A stretch of 52,872 nucleotides of DNA. It comes from Dechloromonas hortensis (lineage in GTDB: Bacteria > Pseudomonadota > Gammaproteobacteria > Burkholderiales > Rhodocyclaceae). Made by a program: the position numbers and the translations under genes. The DNA lies in NCBI RefSeq assembly GCF_009469765.1, contig NZ_SSSQ01000019.1:1-52872 (forward strand), given 5' to 3'. Below the pieces are notes generated by a model. That model made no database searches, was not told the origin of the DNA, and saw only the letters and a list, made by a program, of their open reading frames with translations. Of this stretch, positions 9,184 through 16,274 are shown piece by piece; positions within the stretch are counted from its first letter, which is position 1; every line of letters starts with the position of its first letter.

Positions 9184-9200
9184 CATTTACAATGTAAATG
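9184..9200. promoter_or_regulatory. parS-like palindrome just after parB
   Basis: CATTTACAATGTAAATG begins 2 bp after the parB stop codon. Its 15-bp core matches the parB-internal site on the other strand. Centromere sites next to parB are usual in plasmid partition loci. Confidence 0.7.
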
Positions 9201-9248
9201 TTGCTCGCTCGGACCAAGTGCCGGGCGAGCAAATTCCTTTGAGTTCAG

Positions 9249-9265
9249 AACCAAATCAGCTCACA
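9249..9265 (-). repeat. Isolated iteron downstream of parB
   Basis: The reverse complement reads TGTGAGCTGATTTGGTT and shares 14 bp with the 6017 copy in the origin. It lies 3.1 kb from the main array and could serve in copy-number control by handcuffing. Confidence 0.6.
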
Positions 9266-9406
9266 TCACGCTTGTGGCATGGATAGCGTGAGCGTAGCGT
9301 GGTAAAGTCATCACATCAATTCGGCCCCCCTGGCCCCCTCCCCTCCTCAGTTATCCCAACCCTGCACTCCAGTAACGGGTGCTCTTTACCCACTGAGGAC
9401 AACTCC

Positions 9407-9697
9407 ATGACTACACTTGATCAGGCGACTCTCGACTTTTTCGCCGACATCACGAACCAACTCAACCTGCTCGACGAACAACGAGCCCTACGCCAAACCG
9501 CCATCAACTGCCTTGAGCTCGGGGCAACCACCCTTGCCGAAGCGGCCTTAGAAACCGCGCTGGATCTCGGGATCTATCCGGATGACGGGCACACGACAAC
9601 GAACGAACAGGCCCTGAGGCTGATCAACCAGGGCGAGATTGAAACGGCCAAGGCGCTCCTGGAAGCGGCAGTCGAAAGGCCGCGAGTGGCGCACTAA
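9407..9697 (+). CDS. Hypothetical helical protein
   Basis: The start at 9407 has GAGGAC about 9 bp upstream and is preferred to an in-frame ATG at 9299. The 96 residues are helical and acidic. Two similar blocks, LGATTLAEAALETALDLG and INQGEIETAKALLEAAV, look like a pair of TPR-like helical hairpins. No catalytic motif is visible. Its stop overlaps the end of the convergent HipA-like gene by 4 bp. I do not recognise the family. Confidence 0.55.
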   Translation: MTTLDQATLDFFADITNQLNLLDEQRALRQTAINCLELGATTLAEAALETALDLGIYPDDGHTTTNEQALRLINQGEIETAKALLEAAVERPRVAH

Positions 9698-10971
9698 CGG
9701 CAAGCACGGGCCACAGCATCGAGCGTGGCCTGGAAACCTCTCACATCCGGCGCTCGCCCCTGATACCCACCCGGCAACGTCAGTATCAAATGCGCAGGCA
9801 CACTCTCGGCATACCCGGCACTCACCGCTAACAACCGATCAATCTCCCCTTCCGCAACCGCCGCATCAATCCCGGCATACACGCCAAGCTGCACCAAGCG
9901 ATCGCGTAGGTCCGGCGGGGTATCCCCCGAGTCAGCATACGGCCGGTAGCCGCTGCTGGTTGTGCCACCGATGCCGGCGCAGGGGAGCGCGCTGAGTAGA
10001 TCGTGATTGTCTCGGCCGCGATAGGCCCGCATCGGTGCGGGGTCATAGATCGGCGACAGCTGCACCTGGTCATCGCGTGCCAGCAGTGACACGTTTTCGG
10101 AGTGCATGTCCCCGTTGCCCGTCAGTATCGCCAACACGTACCGCCCGTACCACTCCAGCACCGGTAGCCCATACTCCCGAAACGTATCGGCCATCAGCTC
10201 CATGCTGCCATCGGTATTGCAGCGAATCTGGCTCGGGTACTCAGTGGCCCAAACCGAATACATGCTTTCGACCGCCACCGCGCGCCCATGCGCCAACCGG
10301 CGATCAAACCGGCGCGAGGCCAGCACCGGTACACCATCAATCGCCAGCAACCGTGTCTCCGGCACCTCAAACCCGGCACGGCTATGGATCTCGTACGCCA
10401 GGTCTTCAAGCGCCAGCAACCCCGGGTAAGCCGAGCTCTCAAACTTGTACAGCCACTCGCGACCCAACCACTTGGGCATCGCACCCGGCACACCGGCCAC
10501 CGGGCCCTGCGCCAGGATCAGCTCGGTGTCGGCAGGCGAGGCTTGCCCGCGTTGCATCCGGATCAGCGCCGGCAGCAGTTCGCTCTCGGAGGGTTCGGGG
10601 CGGTCGGGCTCGCCGTAATAGCGCTCGGCCTCCGCGTCGCTCTCGAACACGTCCAGCGCCCCGATGCCGTCACGCCCGCAATACAGCAGCGTGAGCCAGT
10701 CCTGCTCAAGTGCAGGCCGGCCGCGCAGTTCGATACCGGCGCGATCCATCAGGGTCGATACGATCCGGCGCTGTGAGTTGCGCGGGTCTCGTGGTGGAAT
10801 CAAGGCGGCCAGTTGAGGCGGCAGGCCGGGGGTTGGGGCAGGGGAGGGCGAGTCAGGGAGGGCGGTAAGCCCGAGGGAGCCGGACACATGCGCTTTGCCT
10901 GCGATCAGGGAGATCGTGGCGATGCGGTGCGGGTGCGGAGTGGGCGTCCAAACGACGGCGGTGGTGTCCAT
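9694..10971 (-). CDS. HipA-family serine/threonine kinase (toxin-like)
   Basis: I set the start at the ATG at 10971 (MDTTAVVW); an in-frame ATG exists at 11007. The 425-residue protein has the HipA kinase core. WLYKFES supplies the ATP-binding lysine, VPETRLLAIDGVPVLASRRFDRR matches the conserved strand pair, LTGNGDMHSENVSLL is the catalytic loop (DxHxxN, with Glu where Lys is usual), and SPIYDPAPMR is the metal-binding DFG-like site. HipA kinases phosphorylate targets such as glutamyl-tRNA synthetase and slow growth. No hipB antitoxin gene adjoins it; the nearest XRE gene is 2.6 kb away. Confidence 0.82.
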   Translation of the reverse strand: MDTTAVVWTPTPHPHRIATISLIAGKAHVSGSLGLTALPDSPSPAPTPGLPPQLAALIPPRDPRNSQRRIVSTLMDRAGIELRGRPALEQDWLTLLYCGRDGIGALDVFESDAEAERYYGEPDRPEPSESELLPALIRMQRGQASPADTELILAQGPVAGVPGAMPKWLGREWLYKFESSAYPGLLALEDLAYEIHSRAGFEVPETRLLAIDGVPVLASRRFDRRLAHGRAVAVESMYSVWATEYPSQIRCNTDGSMELMADTFREYGLPVLEWYGRYVLAILTGNGDMHSENVSLLARDDQVQLSPIYDPAPMRAYRGRDNHDLLSALPCAGIGGTTSSGYRPYADSGDTPPDLRDRLVQLGVYAGIDAAVAEGEIDRLLAVSAGYAESVPAHLILTLPGGYQGRAPDVRGFQATLDAVARACR

Positions 10972-11049
10972 GCCACGGAGGTTAGCAACCGGGGCAGGGG
11001 GCCGCAAGGCTGCGCAGGGAATGCGGGGTTTGTCGAGCGGGAGGGGAGG

Positions 11050-11082
11050 GGAAAAGAAAGGAGCAACCTAGTTATAGGTTGC
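11050..11082 (-). terminator. Rho-independent terminator of the small lipoprotein gene
   Basis: An 8-bp perfect stem, GCAACCTA and TAGGTTGC with a 4-base loop, is followed on the minus strand by a T-rich tract. It lies just past the stop of the lipoprotein gene at 11094. Confidence 0.75.
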
Positions 11083-11093
11083 CCCTGGTGTGA

Positions 11094-11267
11094 TCAGTAG
11101 GCGAGGTACCGGCCGATGCACTCAACGTGCTTGGCGCCGGCCATCGTGTAGTTGGTGCACGTTTGGCGCACATTGTGAGTGGAGGGCTTGACCTGGTGCT
11201 GGACGGTTGAGCAGCCGGTAACGGCGGTGGCGATGATCAGAGAGATGAGCAGAGAGGCGCGTTGCAT
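11094..11267 (-). CDS. Small lipoprotein
   Basis: Starting at 11267 gives a 57-residue protein, MQRASLLISL..., with a hydrophobic signal and the lipobox VTGC at about residues 15-18. A short Cys-containing mature part follows (QTCTNYTMAGAKHVECIGRYLAY). The two mature cysteines could form a disulfide. The longer frame from 11321 would put a charged stretch before the signal and is unlikely. It should be exported and lipidated, but its function is unknown. It has its own terminator, so it is a single-gene unit. Confidence 0.65.
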   Translation of the reverse strand: MQRASLLISLIIATAVTGCSTVQHQVKPSTHNVRQTCTNYTMAGAKHVECIGRYLAY

Positions 11268-11424
11268 GGTGAGGCTCCAGTGTGTTTTGGCATGCCTCCG
11301 TATATCGTCAGCAGTGCTCAAAAACCGGGCCGATTCCGACTCTCCCTCTGGGTGGCACCACTCGACAAAGTGGCCCTTTAATGTGCAGCCTTGCGCCGGC
11401 CCTCAGAGTTGATAGGCTTCCCCT

Positions 11425-11841
11425 ATGCGCCGCCTAATCCCCAAACCCCTCCCGCTCTCTCCTCTCCCCGACACCGCCCCGGCGGATCTCGATTACATCA
11501 TCAGGATCGCCACCGCAGCCGGCTACGCACTTACCCGCCTCGATGCCGAAACCATCTGGGGCAGGCACTGCGCTGACACCCTCTGCATCACGTGGATACG
11601 CCCGGCCACCGACACCGAAGTCATGACCGCCCTCGAGCAGCAGGGGCAGGTACTCGAGCTGCCGGATCCGCCGGAGGGCTACGCATCATGGTTGGATTAC
11701 GCCGTGGCGACGATGGACACGCGGTCAGTGGATATAGCGCGGGTGTTGGACGACGTGGCGCCGGCAGTGACGCGCGAACAGATGCGTGAGGCGGTGCAGC
11801 TGGAGTACCAAAGTTTGCTCAAGCGCGCAGGGCAGGGGTGA
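11425..11841 (+). CDS. Hypothetical protein in operon with the HAD gene
   Basis: A 138-residue protein with a proline-rich start, then predicted helices (LDYIIRIATAAGYALTRLDAETIWG) and ending LEYQSLLKRAGQG. I see no known motif. Its stop codon overlaps the GTG of the following HAD-like gene by 4 bp, which suggests co-translation and a shared role. Some start codon downstream of 11425 remains possible because the first 20 residues are low in complexity. Confidence 0.55.
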   Translation: MRRLIPKPLPLSPLPDTAPADLDYIIRIATAAGYALTRLDAETIWGRHCADTLCITWIRPATDTEVMTALEQQGQVLELPDPPEGYASWLDYAVATMDTRSVDIARVLDDVAPAVTREQMREAVQLEYQSLLKRAGQG

Positions 11842-12299
11842 GCACCATGGCGAGCAAAGTCTTGTACCTCGATTTTGACGGCGTACTGCATCCGGACGGC
11901 ACCGAAGCCATCGACGACCGCGGCCGCTTGATCGCTAACCCGGCTCTTTTTTCCTGGCTCCCGGTCCTGGTCGAGCTGCTCAAACCATTCCCGGAAGTGC
12001 GGATTATCGTCAGTTCCGACTGGCGCCGGCTGTTCGACGATGCAGCGCTCATTCGCCTGCTCGGCCCGCTCGGTAATCGCTTCGCCGGCGTTGTCGAACG
12101 CATCGCTCCGCCGCGCGCGCAAGAGATCCTGCACGATGCTCAAACCCGTGGCCTATCGGACTGGATTGCACTGGACGATCACCGGAGCGTGCATCAAGCC
12201 GCGCGGATGGACCCCCGGTTTATTGCGTGTGAGCCGGTGCTGGGTGTAACCAGCGACCAGGTGCAACTGGCGGTGCGAATGTGGCTGGCGCGAGGGTAA
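11838..12299 (+). CDS. HAD-superfamily hydrolase-like protein
   Basis: The first 16 residues include the HAD motif I, YLDFDGVLHPDG, with the nucleophile Asp and the general acid Asp two residues on. Motif II is IIVSSDWRR (Ser) and the acidic motif is near WIALDDH. The 153-residue size and the DFDGVLHP form match the small HAD domains found alone or fused to RNA-repair enzymes, so a phosphatase acting on nucleic acid ends or nucleotides is a fair guess. The start is GTG at 11838, overlapping the upstream stop; ATG at 11847 is an alternative. Confidence 0.75.
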   Translation: MSTMASKVLYLDFDGVLHPDGTEAIDDRGRLIANPALFSWLPVLVELLKPFPEVRIIVSSDWRRLFDDAALIRLLGPLGNRFAGVVERIAPPRAQEILHDAQTRGLSDWIALDDHRSVHQAARMDPRFIACEPVLGVTSDQVQLAVRMWLARG

Positions 12300-12308
12300 A
12301 TGCAAAGT

Positions 12309-12329
12309 GGCAACCAGTATTCGGCTGCC
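12309..12329. terminator. Hairpin between convergent genes, possible terminator
   Basis: GGCAACC and GGCTGCC pair around a 7-base loop, perfectly if one G-T wobble on the minus strand is allowed. Short T-rich tracts lie on both sides. The stem recalls the GGTTGC stem of the terminator at 11050. Confidence 0.45.
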
Positions 12330-12348
12330 CCTTTGATTGCACCTGGCG

Positions 12349-12501
12349 TTAGCCGCCGATCTCCACATTCGCGCACCGCATTTCGGACACATTGATCATC
12401 TTTTTCGCCGCCATATCGAGCGCATCGTCAAAAAAGTGTTGTCGGGCCGGACACCTTGCTTGCCGAGCCCAAATGCCGGCCTTCTGGCCCTTAATCCGCA
12501 C
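12349..12501 (-). CDS. Possible small protein with two cysteines
   Basis: A GTG at 12501 preceded by an AAAGGGA ribosome site opens a 50-residue frame that ends before the hairpin at 12309-12329. The product is basic, MRIKGQKAGIWARQARC..., with two Cys residues and an amphipathic middle (FDDALDMAAKKMINVSE). The frame stays open further upstream, to 12813, but that part is low-complexity Pro/Gly/Arg sequence and looks non-coding. No family is recognised. The support is only the ribosome site and the terminator, so it may not be real. Confidence 0.35.
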   Translation of the reverse strand: MRIKGQKAGIWARQARCPARQHFFDDALDMAAKKMINVSEMRCANVEIGG

Positions 12502-13051
12502 CCAGCTATCCCTTTCTAGTCCAACACCCTCCCGCGCCCATCCCGGTTCCCGTCGCCCGCATGCCCACTGCGCTGCGCGCCCGGCATACTCCCCTCCGGT
12601 ATCCGCTGGGGCGCTGCCACCAGGGTAATCCATCCCCTCAGCACCCCGGAATAGCCCCCTCATCGGGGCAACCGCATCACCAGCACCAGGCAGAGCATGT
12701 TCCGGATAATGGCGAGCAGGTTGAGGCAGGGGGAGAGCGATCAACCAGGAGTGAACTGGAGCAGGGCAGGGTGATATCGGGGGCAGCCGGGGTGGAGGGG
12801 CATACGGGATCACCTGCTGCGGTGGCGGGATAGGAGCGGAATAGCCAGCAGAAGCGGGAGGGCAGCAGGTAATAGGGGTAGGGGCGTGTGAGGGGAGAGA
12901 AGGGGATCGTGGCGGAGCGAGGGCAGGTGAGAGTGATCGGTACGGTTCAGGGGGAGGAGGGGTGATAGTAGGGACGCAATAAGGACCGCAGCGATCCGTA
13001 AAAACGCCTTGGAATTACAGGCGCATGCGCTGATTTTGGCAGTTTTCGAAA

Positions 13052-13129
13052 GTGATAGCACTTTTGATAGCACAAATTCGAAAATCCCTGTGCTGAAAGG
13101 GTTTTCGCGTGATAGCACAGTGATAGCAT
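13052..13129 (+). repeat. Two pairs of TGATAGCAC direct repeats
   Basis: GTGATAGCAC (13052), TTGATAGCAC (13064), GTGATAGCAC (13109) and GTGATAGCAT (13120) form two pairs with starts 12 and 11 bp apart. Each pair is preceded by GTTTTCG. The helical spacing suggests side-by-side binding of a protein, but the ligand is unknown. Confidence 0.55.
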
Positions 13130-13212
13130 CGGTGCGATTTTGAGGGGAAATGGCGCACCGGGGCGGGGATAGTAATGGCCATCCAGGGGAGAGGGCGGGA
13201 GATCGTTGGCGC

Positions 13213-13229
13213 TCCCAAATCGTCTCACA
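13213..13229 (-). repeat. Distant iteron copy
   Basis: The site contains CCAAATCGTCTCACA, the same 15 bp as the iteron at the start of the rep gene (6093-6109). It lies 7 kb from the main origin. Confidence 0.55.
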
Positions 13230-13424
13230 TCAGAGCTTTGGGTTCGTGCCGACCCGGGCCGGTGATCCCATCCTCGGTTGCTTAGGCCGGGGCAGGCGAG
13301 GGCAGCGAAGGGGAGTGGAGCAAGGTCATCAGATGCGAGCCGGCTTGGAGAGGCCCATCGAGGCCGGGGAGCGATGTTTCTCGTGCATCGCCCTCTGGGT
13401 GGCCATGCCAGTTCGCACCCATGA

Positions 13425-13489
13425 TTACTTTCGCGATACGCTAAGTTACGACTGGTCATCTTTATAACTTTGCGTATCCGAATAGTTAC
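13425..13489. promoter_or_regulatory. Twin operators of the XRE gene
   Basis: Two sites of the form TWACTT-N12-WAGTTA start at 13425 (TTACTT/AAGTTA) and 13465 (TAACTT/TAGTTA), exactly 40 bp apart. The same two-site layout with 40-bp spacing occurs at the related XRE pseudogene at 36.5 kb. This points to autoregulation by the encoded protein family. Confidence 0.65.
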
Positions 13490-13558
13490 GCCGAGGTACA
13501 ATTAGACCGTGATCACCCTGCAATCTGCCCCGGCTCACAACCCGGAAGGGCGCCCAAA

Positions 13559-13894
13559 ATGAACCTCGCTGAACTCGGTTTAGCTTTCCGCACCGCGCGA
13601 ATCGAGCGCCGCCTGACGCAGCAAGATCTGGTGTCAATGACCGGCATAAGTGTCACGCTCATCTCAAAACTTGAAGGCGGAATGCTTCCGGATGTCGGCA
13701 TCGTCCGGCTTATTGCGCTGCTCGAATGTGTCGGCCTAGAACTCCAAGCACGATCCCGAATCCACCGCCGCACGTTGGATGACATTGCCGAGGAGCTCAA
13801 CGCCGAAGCCCTGAAAGACCCCCGTGCCGTTCCGATCGAGCGGCAGCGCGTCCGCCGCACTCGCGCCGAAAAAGCACCCAAAACCTCGCATTAA
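13559..13894 (+). CDS. XRE-family HTH regulator (HipB-like)
   Basis: A 111-residue protein beginning MNLAELGLAFRTARIERRL. The HTH spans about residues 8-58 (LTQQDLVSMTGISVTLISKLEGG, then PDVGIVRLIALLECVGLEL). A basic tail with TLDDIAEELNAEA follows. The start has GAAGGG 9-10 bp upstream and matches the start of the pseudogene copy at 36535. HipB-type regulators of this shape normally sit in front of a hipA gene; here the next gene encodes an AbrB-like protein, and the HipA-like kinase lies 2.6 kb away on the other strand. It may still repress its own promoter through the twin operators. Confidence 0.8.
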   Translation: MNLAELGLAFRTARIERRLTQQDLVSMTGISVTLISKLEGGMLPDVGIVRLIALLECVGLELQARSRIHRRTLDDIAEELNAEALKDPRAVPIERQRVRRTRAEKAPKTSH

Positions 13895-14006
13895 GCACGC
13901 CGCCGCCGGGGCCCGAGCACGCACTCAACGCACCCTAGCAGGACTGTAAACCGGTGCCAAAATGTCCGATAATGGCCGCATGACAAACAGCGAAGGGCCA
14001 ATCCAA

Positions 14007-14222
14007 ATGCCTCAACAATTCGTCATTCGTCCGATCCTGTCAGGCCACATGCTCCGCCTCCCGATCCCGCTGCTGCGTAAGCTCGGCGTCCTCGAAAAAC
14101 GTCAGATTGACATCGATATCGTGGGTAACAAGCTCGTGATTTCCCGCCCGAAGTCACCGCAGGAAAAGCGCATTGAGCGCCTCAAGTCGCGCATTACCGC
14201 GCGCCGACTACTCGCCAGCTGA
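14007..14222 (+). CDS. SpoVT/AbrB-like DNA-binding protein (antitoxin-like)
   Basis: The ATG at 14007 has GAAGGG 9 bp upstream and gives a 71-residue protein; in-frame ATGs at 13962 and 13980 lack good sites. Residues 1-48 fit the swapped-hairpin AbrB fold: FVIRPILSGHMLRLPIPLLRKLGVLEKRQIDIDIVGNKLVISRP. A basic helical tail follows. Many such proteins are antitoxins of PIN or MazF toxins, but no toxin gene is adjacent, since the next gene is on the other strand and overlaps its end by 15 bp. It could be a solitary regulator. Confidence 0.65.
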   Translation: MPQQFVIRPILSGHMLRLPIPLLRKLGVLEKRQIDIDIVGNKLVISRPKSPQEKRIERLKSRITARRLLAS

Positions 14223-14642
14223 CCCCTCAGGCTGCCCCTGGACCTGGCACACATTCCGTACCTGCTCGCGTACTTTTCGCCACGCCAAAAAGTCGTCCCA
14301 GCCAGCGTGCCACCACCGCTCACCGCTCCCGGTTACGTGCAATCGCCCGGGCCATTGCGAGGCGATCCTGTTATCAGCCAGGCGCTTCAAAGTCCCCTTG
14401 AGGTCCTTTTTTCGGGCCGCATAGCTCAAGCCGCTGATGTCGTAACTGCCCGCCAGCAACCCCCGCTCACACCCTTTTGTCTTCGCGAATTCGTCACTGC
14501 CACGGGTATCGAAATAAACAAGATCCAGGGCAAGCGCAAACACCGTTTCCGGGTCAGGTGCCGCGCCTATATCCGCGGAGCTGTCATATTTTCGAGGGAT
14601 TTGGCTCAAAAAGTGAGGCCACTCAGGAAAGGAGGATGGCAT
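14208..14642 (-). CDS. Hypothetical protein downstream of the recombinase
   Basis: A 144-residue protein, MPSSFPEWPHFLSQIPRKYDSS..., with a central LALDLVYFDTRGSDEFAKTKGCERG block and a Trp-rich end (RWWHAGWDDFLAWRKVREQV). It starts 8 bp after the recombinase stop on the same strand and is likely co-transcribed with it. I do not recognise the family. The position suggests an accessory or regulator of the recombinase, but that is only context. Confidence 0.55.
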   Translation of the reverse strand: MPSSFPEWPHFLSQIPRKYDSSADIGAAPDPETVFALALDLVYFDTRGSDEFAKTKGCERGLLAGSYDISGLSYAARKKDLKGTLKRLADNRIASQWPGRLHVTGSGERWWHAGWDDFLAWRKVREQVRNVCQVQGQPEGSAGE

Positions 14643-14650
14643 CGTACCGG

Positions 14651-15853
14651 TCAGCGCCGGAGTTTGTGCGCTTTGAGCGCCTCACTCATCTTGGCTTCGT
14701 GGTTATGCACGTACAAGCTGGTCGTTTTGAGATCGCTGTGCCGCATCTGGTCCCGCACGACCTCGAGCGGCACGCCCTCTTCGCACATCGCGCTGGCGGC
14801 TGTATGGCGCAGCCAGTGGGTTGAGGCCTGCTCCAGCACCCGGCGCACATGCGGCGCGGCCTCGGCAGCAGCACCCCGGAACAGCCCTTTGATCACGGCA
14901 TGCAGCGACTTGACCGTGACCGGCCGCTTGCCGTGCACATCAAACACGATCGGCTCCTCCGTGATGCCCGGTGTGGGCATTTCACGCTTGCCCAGGCTGA
15001 TCCGGTATTCGCGCAGGGCCGCCAGGGCGTCATCGATGAGCACCAGATCGGCCGACTTGTTGCGCTTGCCGACAACGTGGAGACACAGGATGCCGTGTTT
15101 GTAGATGATGTTATCCGTGGTGGCATCGGCCATCTCGCTGATTCGCAGGCCCAGCAGGTAGTACCAGGCAAGTAGAAACCGGATGCGGTAATACTGCGCC
15201 ACCGCCATGTCGGTTTCACGCGGCAGGCGCTCCACATAGCCCTGCAGGTAATCCCAGATCGCCGGCTCCAGGTAGCGCGTGACCGTGGCCACTTGCTGGC
15301 TAGCGCCCGGCCCGCGCATGGCGAGGCGCATCAGGTTGGCCCGGACGTAGTTGGCACCCGCCAGATACTCAAACAGGCAGTTGAGACAGCGCCGGGTCAT
15401 CGCAATGGAGGATGCGGAGAGGCCGCTTAGGAAGGGTCGCCATTCCGGGTTGAGTTGGGTTTTGGCTTTGTCGAGAAACCGGGCGGGCAGCTTGATTGAG
15501 CGGGGATCAGTGAGCTGCGGGTCTTGAACAACGCACCAGATGGCGCGGGGTTGCGGGTCGGCGAGCCATACGAGAAAGTCGTCCAGGTCTTCGATCATCA
15601 GCGTGTTGAGCGTCAGGCCTTCCTGCTCCATCCACAGGATCAGGCGCTCGGCTTCGCGCCGGTAGTTGTCCTGAGTCGTCTTGGCGTGGTTGCGATAGCG
15701 GTTGAGCCAGGCGGCGACGGCTTCACGGTCGTTCTGGGCGCGCAGCTGGTGAGGCCGGTGGCCGGGCGGCAGATCCCGGTCGGCGGGCGCCAGGGCGAAT
15801 TCTGCGGGCCGGGGCACGTATTGCGGCGCGTAGGTCGTGATTTCGGTGGTCAT
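14651..15853 (-). CDS. Tyrosine recombinase / phage-type integrase
   Basis: A 400-residue recombinase with an N-terminal SAM-like core-binding domain (about 42-175) and a C-terminal catalytic domain. All catalytic residues are visible: R237 in LGLRISE, K263 in VGKRNKSADL, H346 and R349 in HWLRH, H372 in MRHSDLKTTSLY, and the nucleophile Y381. The enzyme cuts and rejoins DNA through a phosphotyrosine. The XerC/D-like size, plasmid setting and lack of an excisionase suggest a resolvase for plasmid dimers or an element integrase. A candidate core site may lie in the 420-bp gap before kfrA. Confidence 0.88.
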   Translation of the reverse strand: MTTEITTYAPQYVPRPAEFALAPADRDLPPGHRPHQLRAQNDREAVAAWLNRYRNHAKTTQDNYRREAERLILWMEQEGLTLNTLMIEDLDDFLVWLADPQPRAIWCVVQDPQLTDPRSIKLPARFLDKAKTQLNPEWRPFLSGLSASSIAMTRRCLNCLFEYLAGANYVRANLMRLAMRGPGASQQVATVTRYLEPAIWDYLQGYVERLPRETDMAVAQYYRIRFLLAWYYLLGLRISEMADATTDNIIYKHGILCLHVVGKRNKSADLVLIDDALAALREYRISLGKREMPTPGITEEPIVFDVHGKRPVTVKSLHAVIKGLFRGAAAEAAPHVRRVLEQASTHWLRHTAASAMCEEGVPLEVVRDQMRHSDLKTTSLYVHNHEAKMSEALKAHKLRR

Positions 15854-15950
15854 TTGGGTGGATCTCCCTGTTGTATCAGTGTGATTTGTTGTTTTGTGCG
15901 AATGGTGCCGGAAATCGCCCGGTGTGCAACTGCGTTTTGGGGCTTGTTTG

Positions 15951-16049
15951 ATGTTTCACGGAAAAAGAGAGGCCGGTGCGGCTGCGAGCAGAAAGCCTTG
16001 AGCGTGAACGGGTTTTATTGTTTTCCGAGGGGGCTTTGGCGTGAAACAT
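15951..16049. promoter_or_regulatory. Inverted pair resembling split chromosomal parS half-sites
   Basis: ATGTTTCACG (15951-15960) and CGTGAAACAT (16040-16049) are perfect 10-bp inverted repeats 79 bp apart. Each matches half of the conserved chromosomal parS palindrome. GTTTTGGGGC occurs on both outer sides. They lie between the recombinase and kfrA. They may bind a regulator, or serve as arm sites for the recombinase. Confidence 0.4.
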
Positions 16050-16150
16050 TCGGGGATGCGGACCTGGGGCGAGTTTTGGGGCGCTGTTTGTAGTATATGA
16101 CTGGATACAATAAGAATAATAACTAAACTAAAGAAATTTTGCAAGAAAAA

Positions 16151-16201
16151 CGTATTAAATCGGACGGAATACGTCTAAAAACGGACGGTTTGTGTTATAC
16201 T
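16151..16201 (+). promoter_or_regulatory. kfrA promoter and operator
   Basis: A good -10 box TATACT lies at 16196-16201; the -35 is poor. CGGACGG occurs at 16161 and 16182, 21 bp (two helical turns) apart, and CGTATT/AATACG (16151, 16168) form an inverted repeat. KfrA proteins repress their own promoters through such repeats. Confidence 0.5.
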
Positions 16202-16274
16202 GGTTGCAGTGAGCACTGCACGGAAAGACGCGGAAAACGCGCACCGGACTTGCAACCACACGGAGATTTCGAGA

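Larger units (their letters stand above)
12502..13558. other. Long gene-poor region with short repeats and regulatory sites
   Basis: More than 1 kb without a convincing gene; the ORFs present are proline/arginine-rich shadows. The left half is purine-rich on the plus strand. The right half holds TGATAGCA repeats (13052-13129), an iteron copy (13213-13229) and the twin operators of the XRE gene (13425-13489). It behaves like a control region. Confidence 0.5.

Noticed and set aside
12947..13501. 184-residue minus-strand frame
   Set aside because: Its codons run through TGATAGCA repeats, an iteron copy and the XRE twin operators; the product is of random composition.
14307..15104. 265-residue plus-strand frame over the recombinase region
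   Set aside because: Overlaps the recombinase and its partner on the opposite strand; the product is Ser/Arg-rich without motifs.
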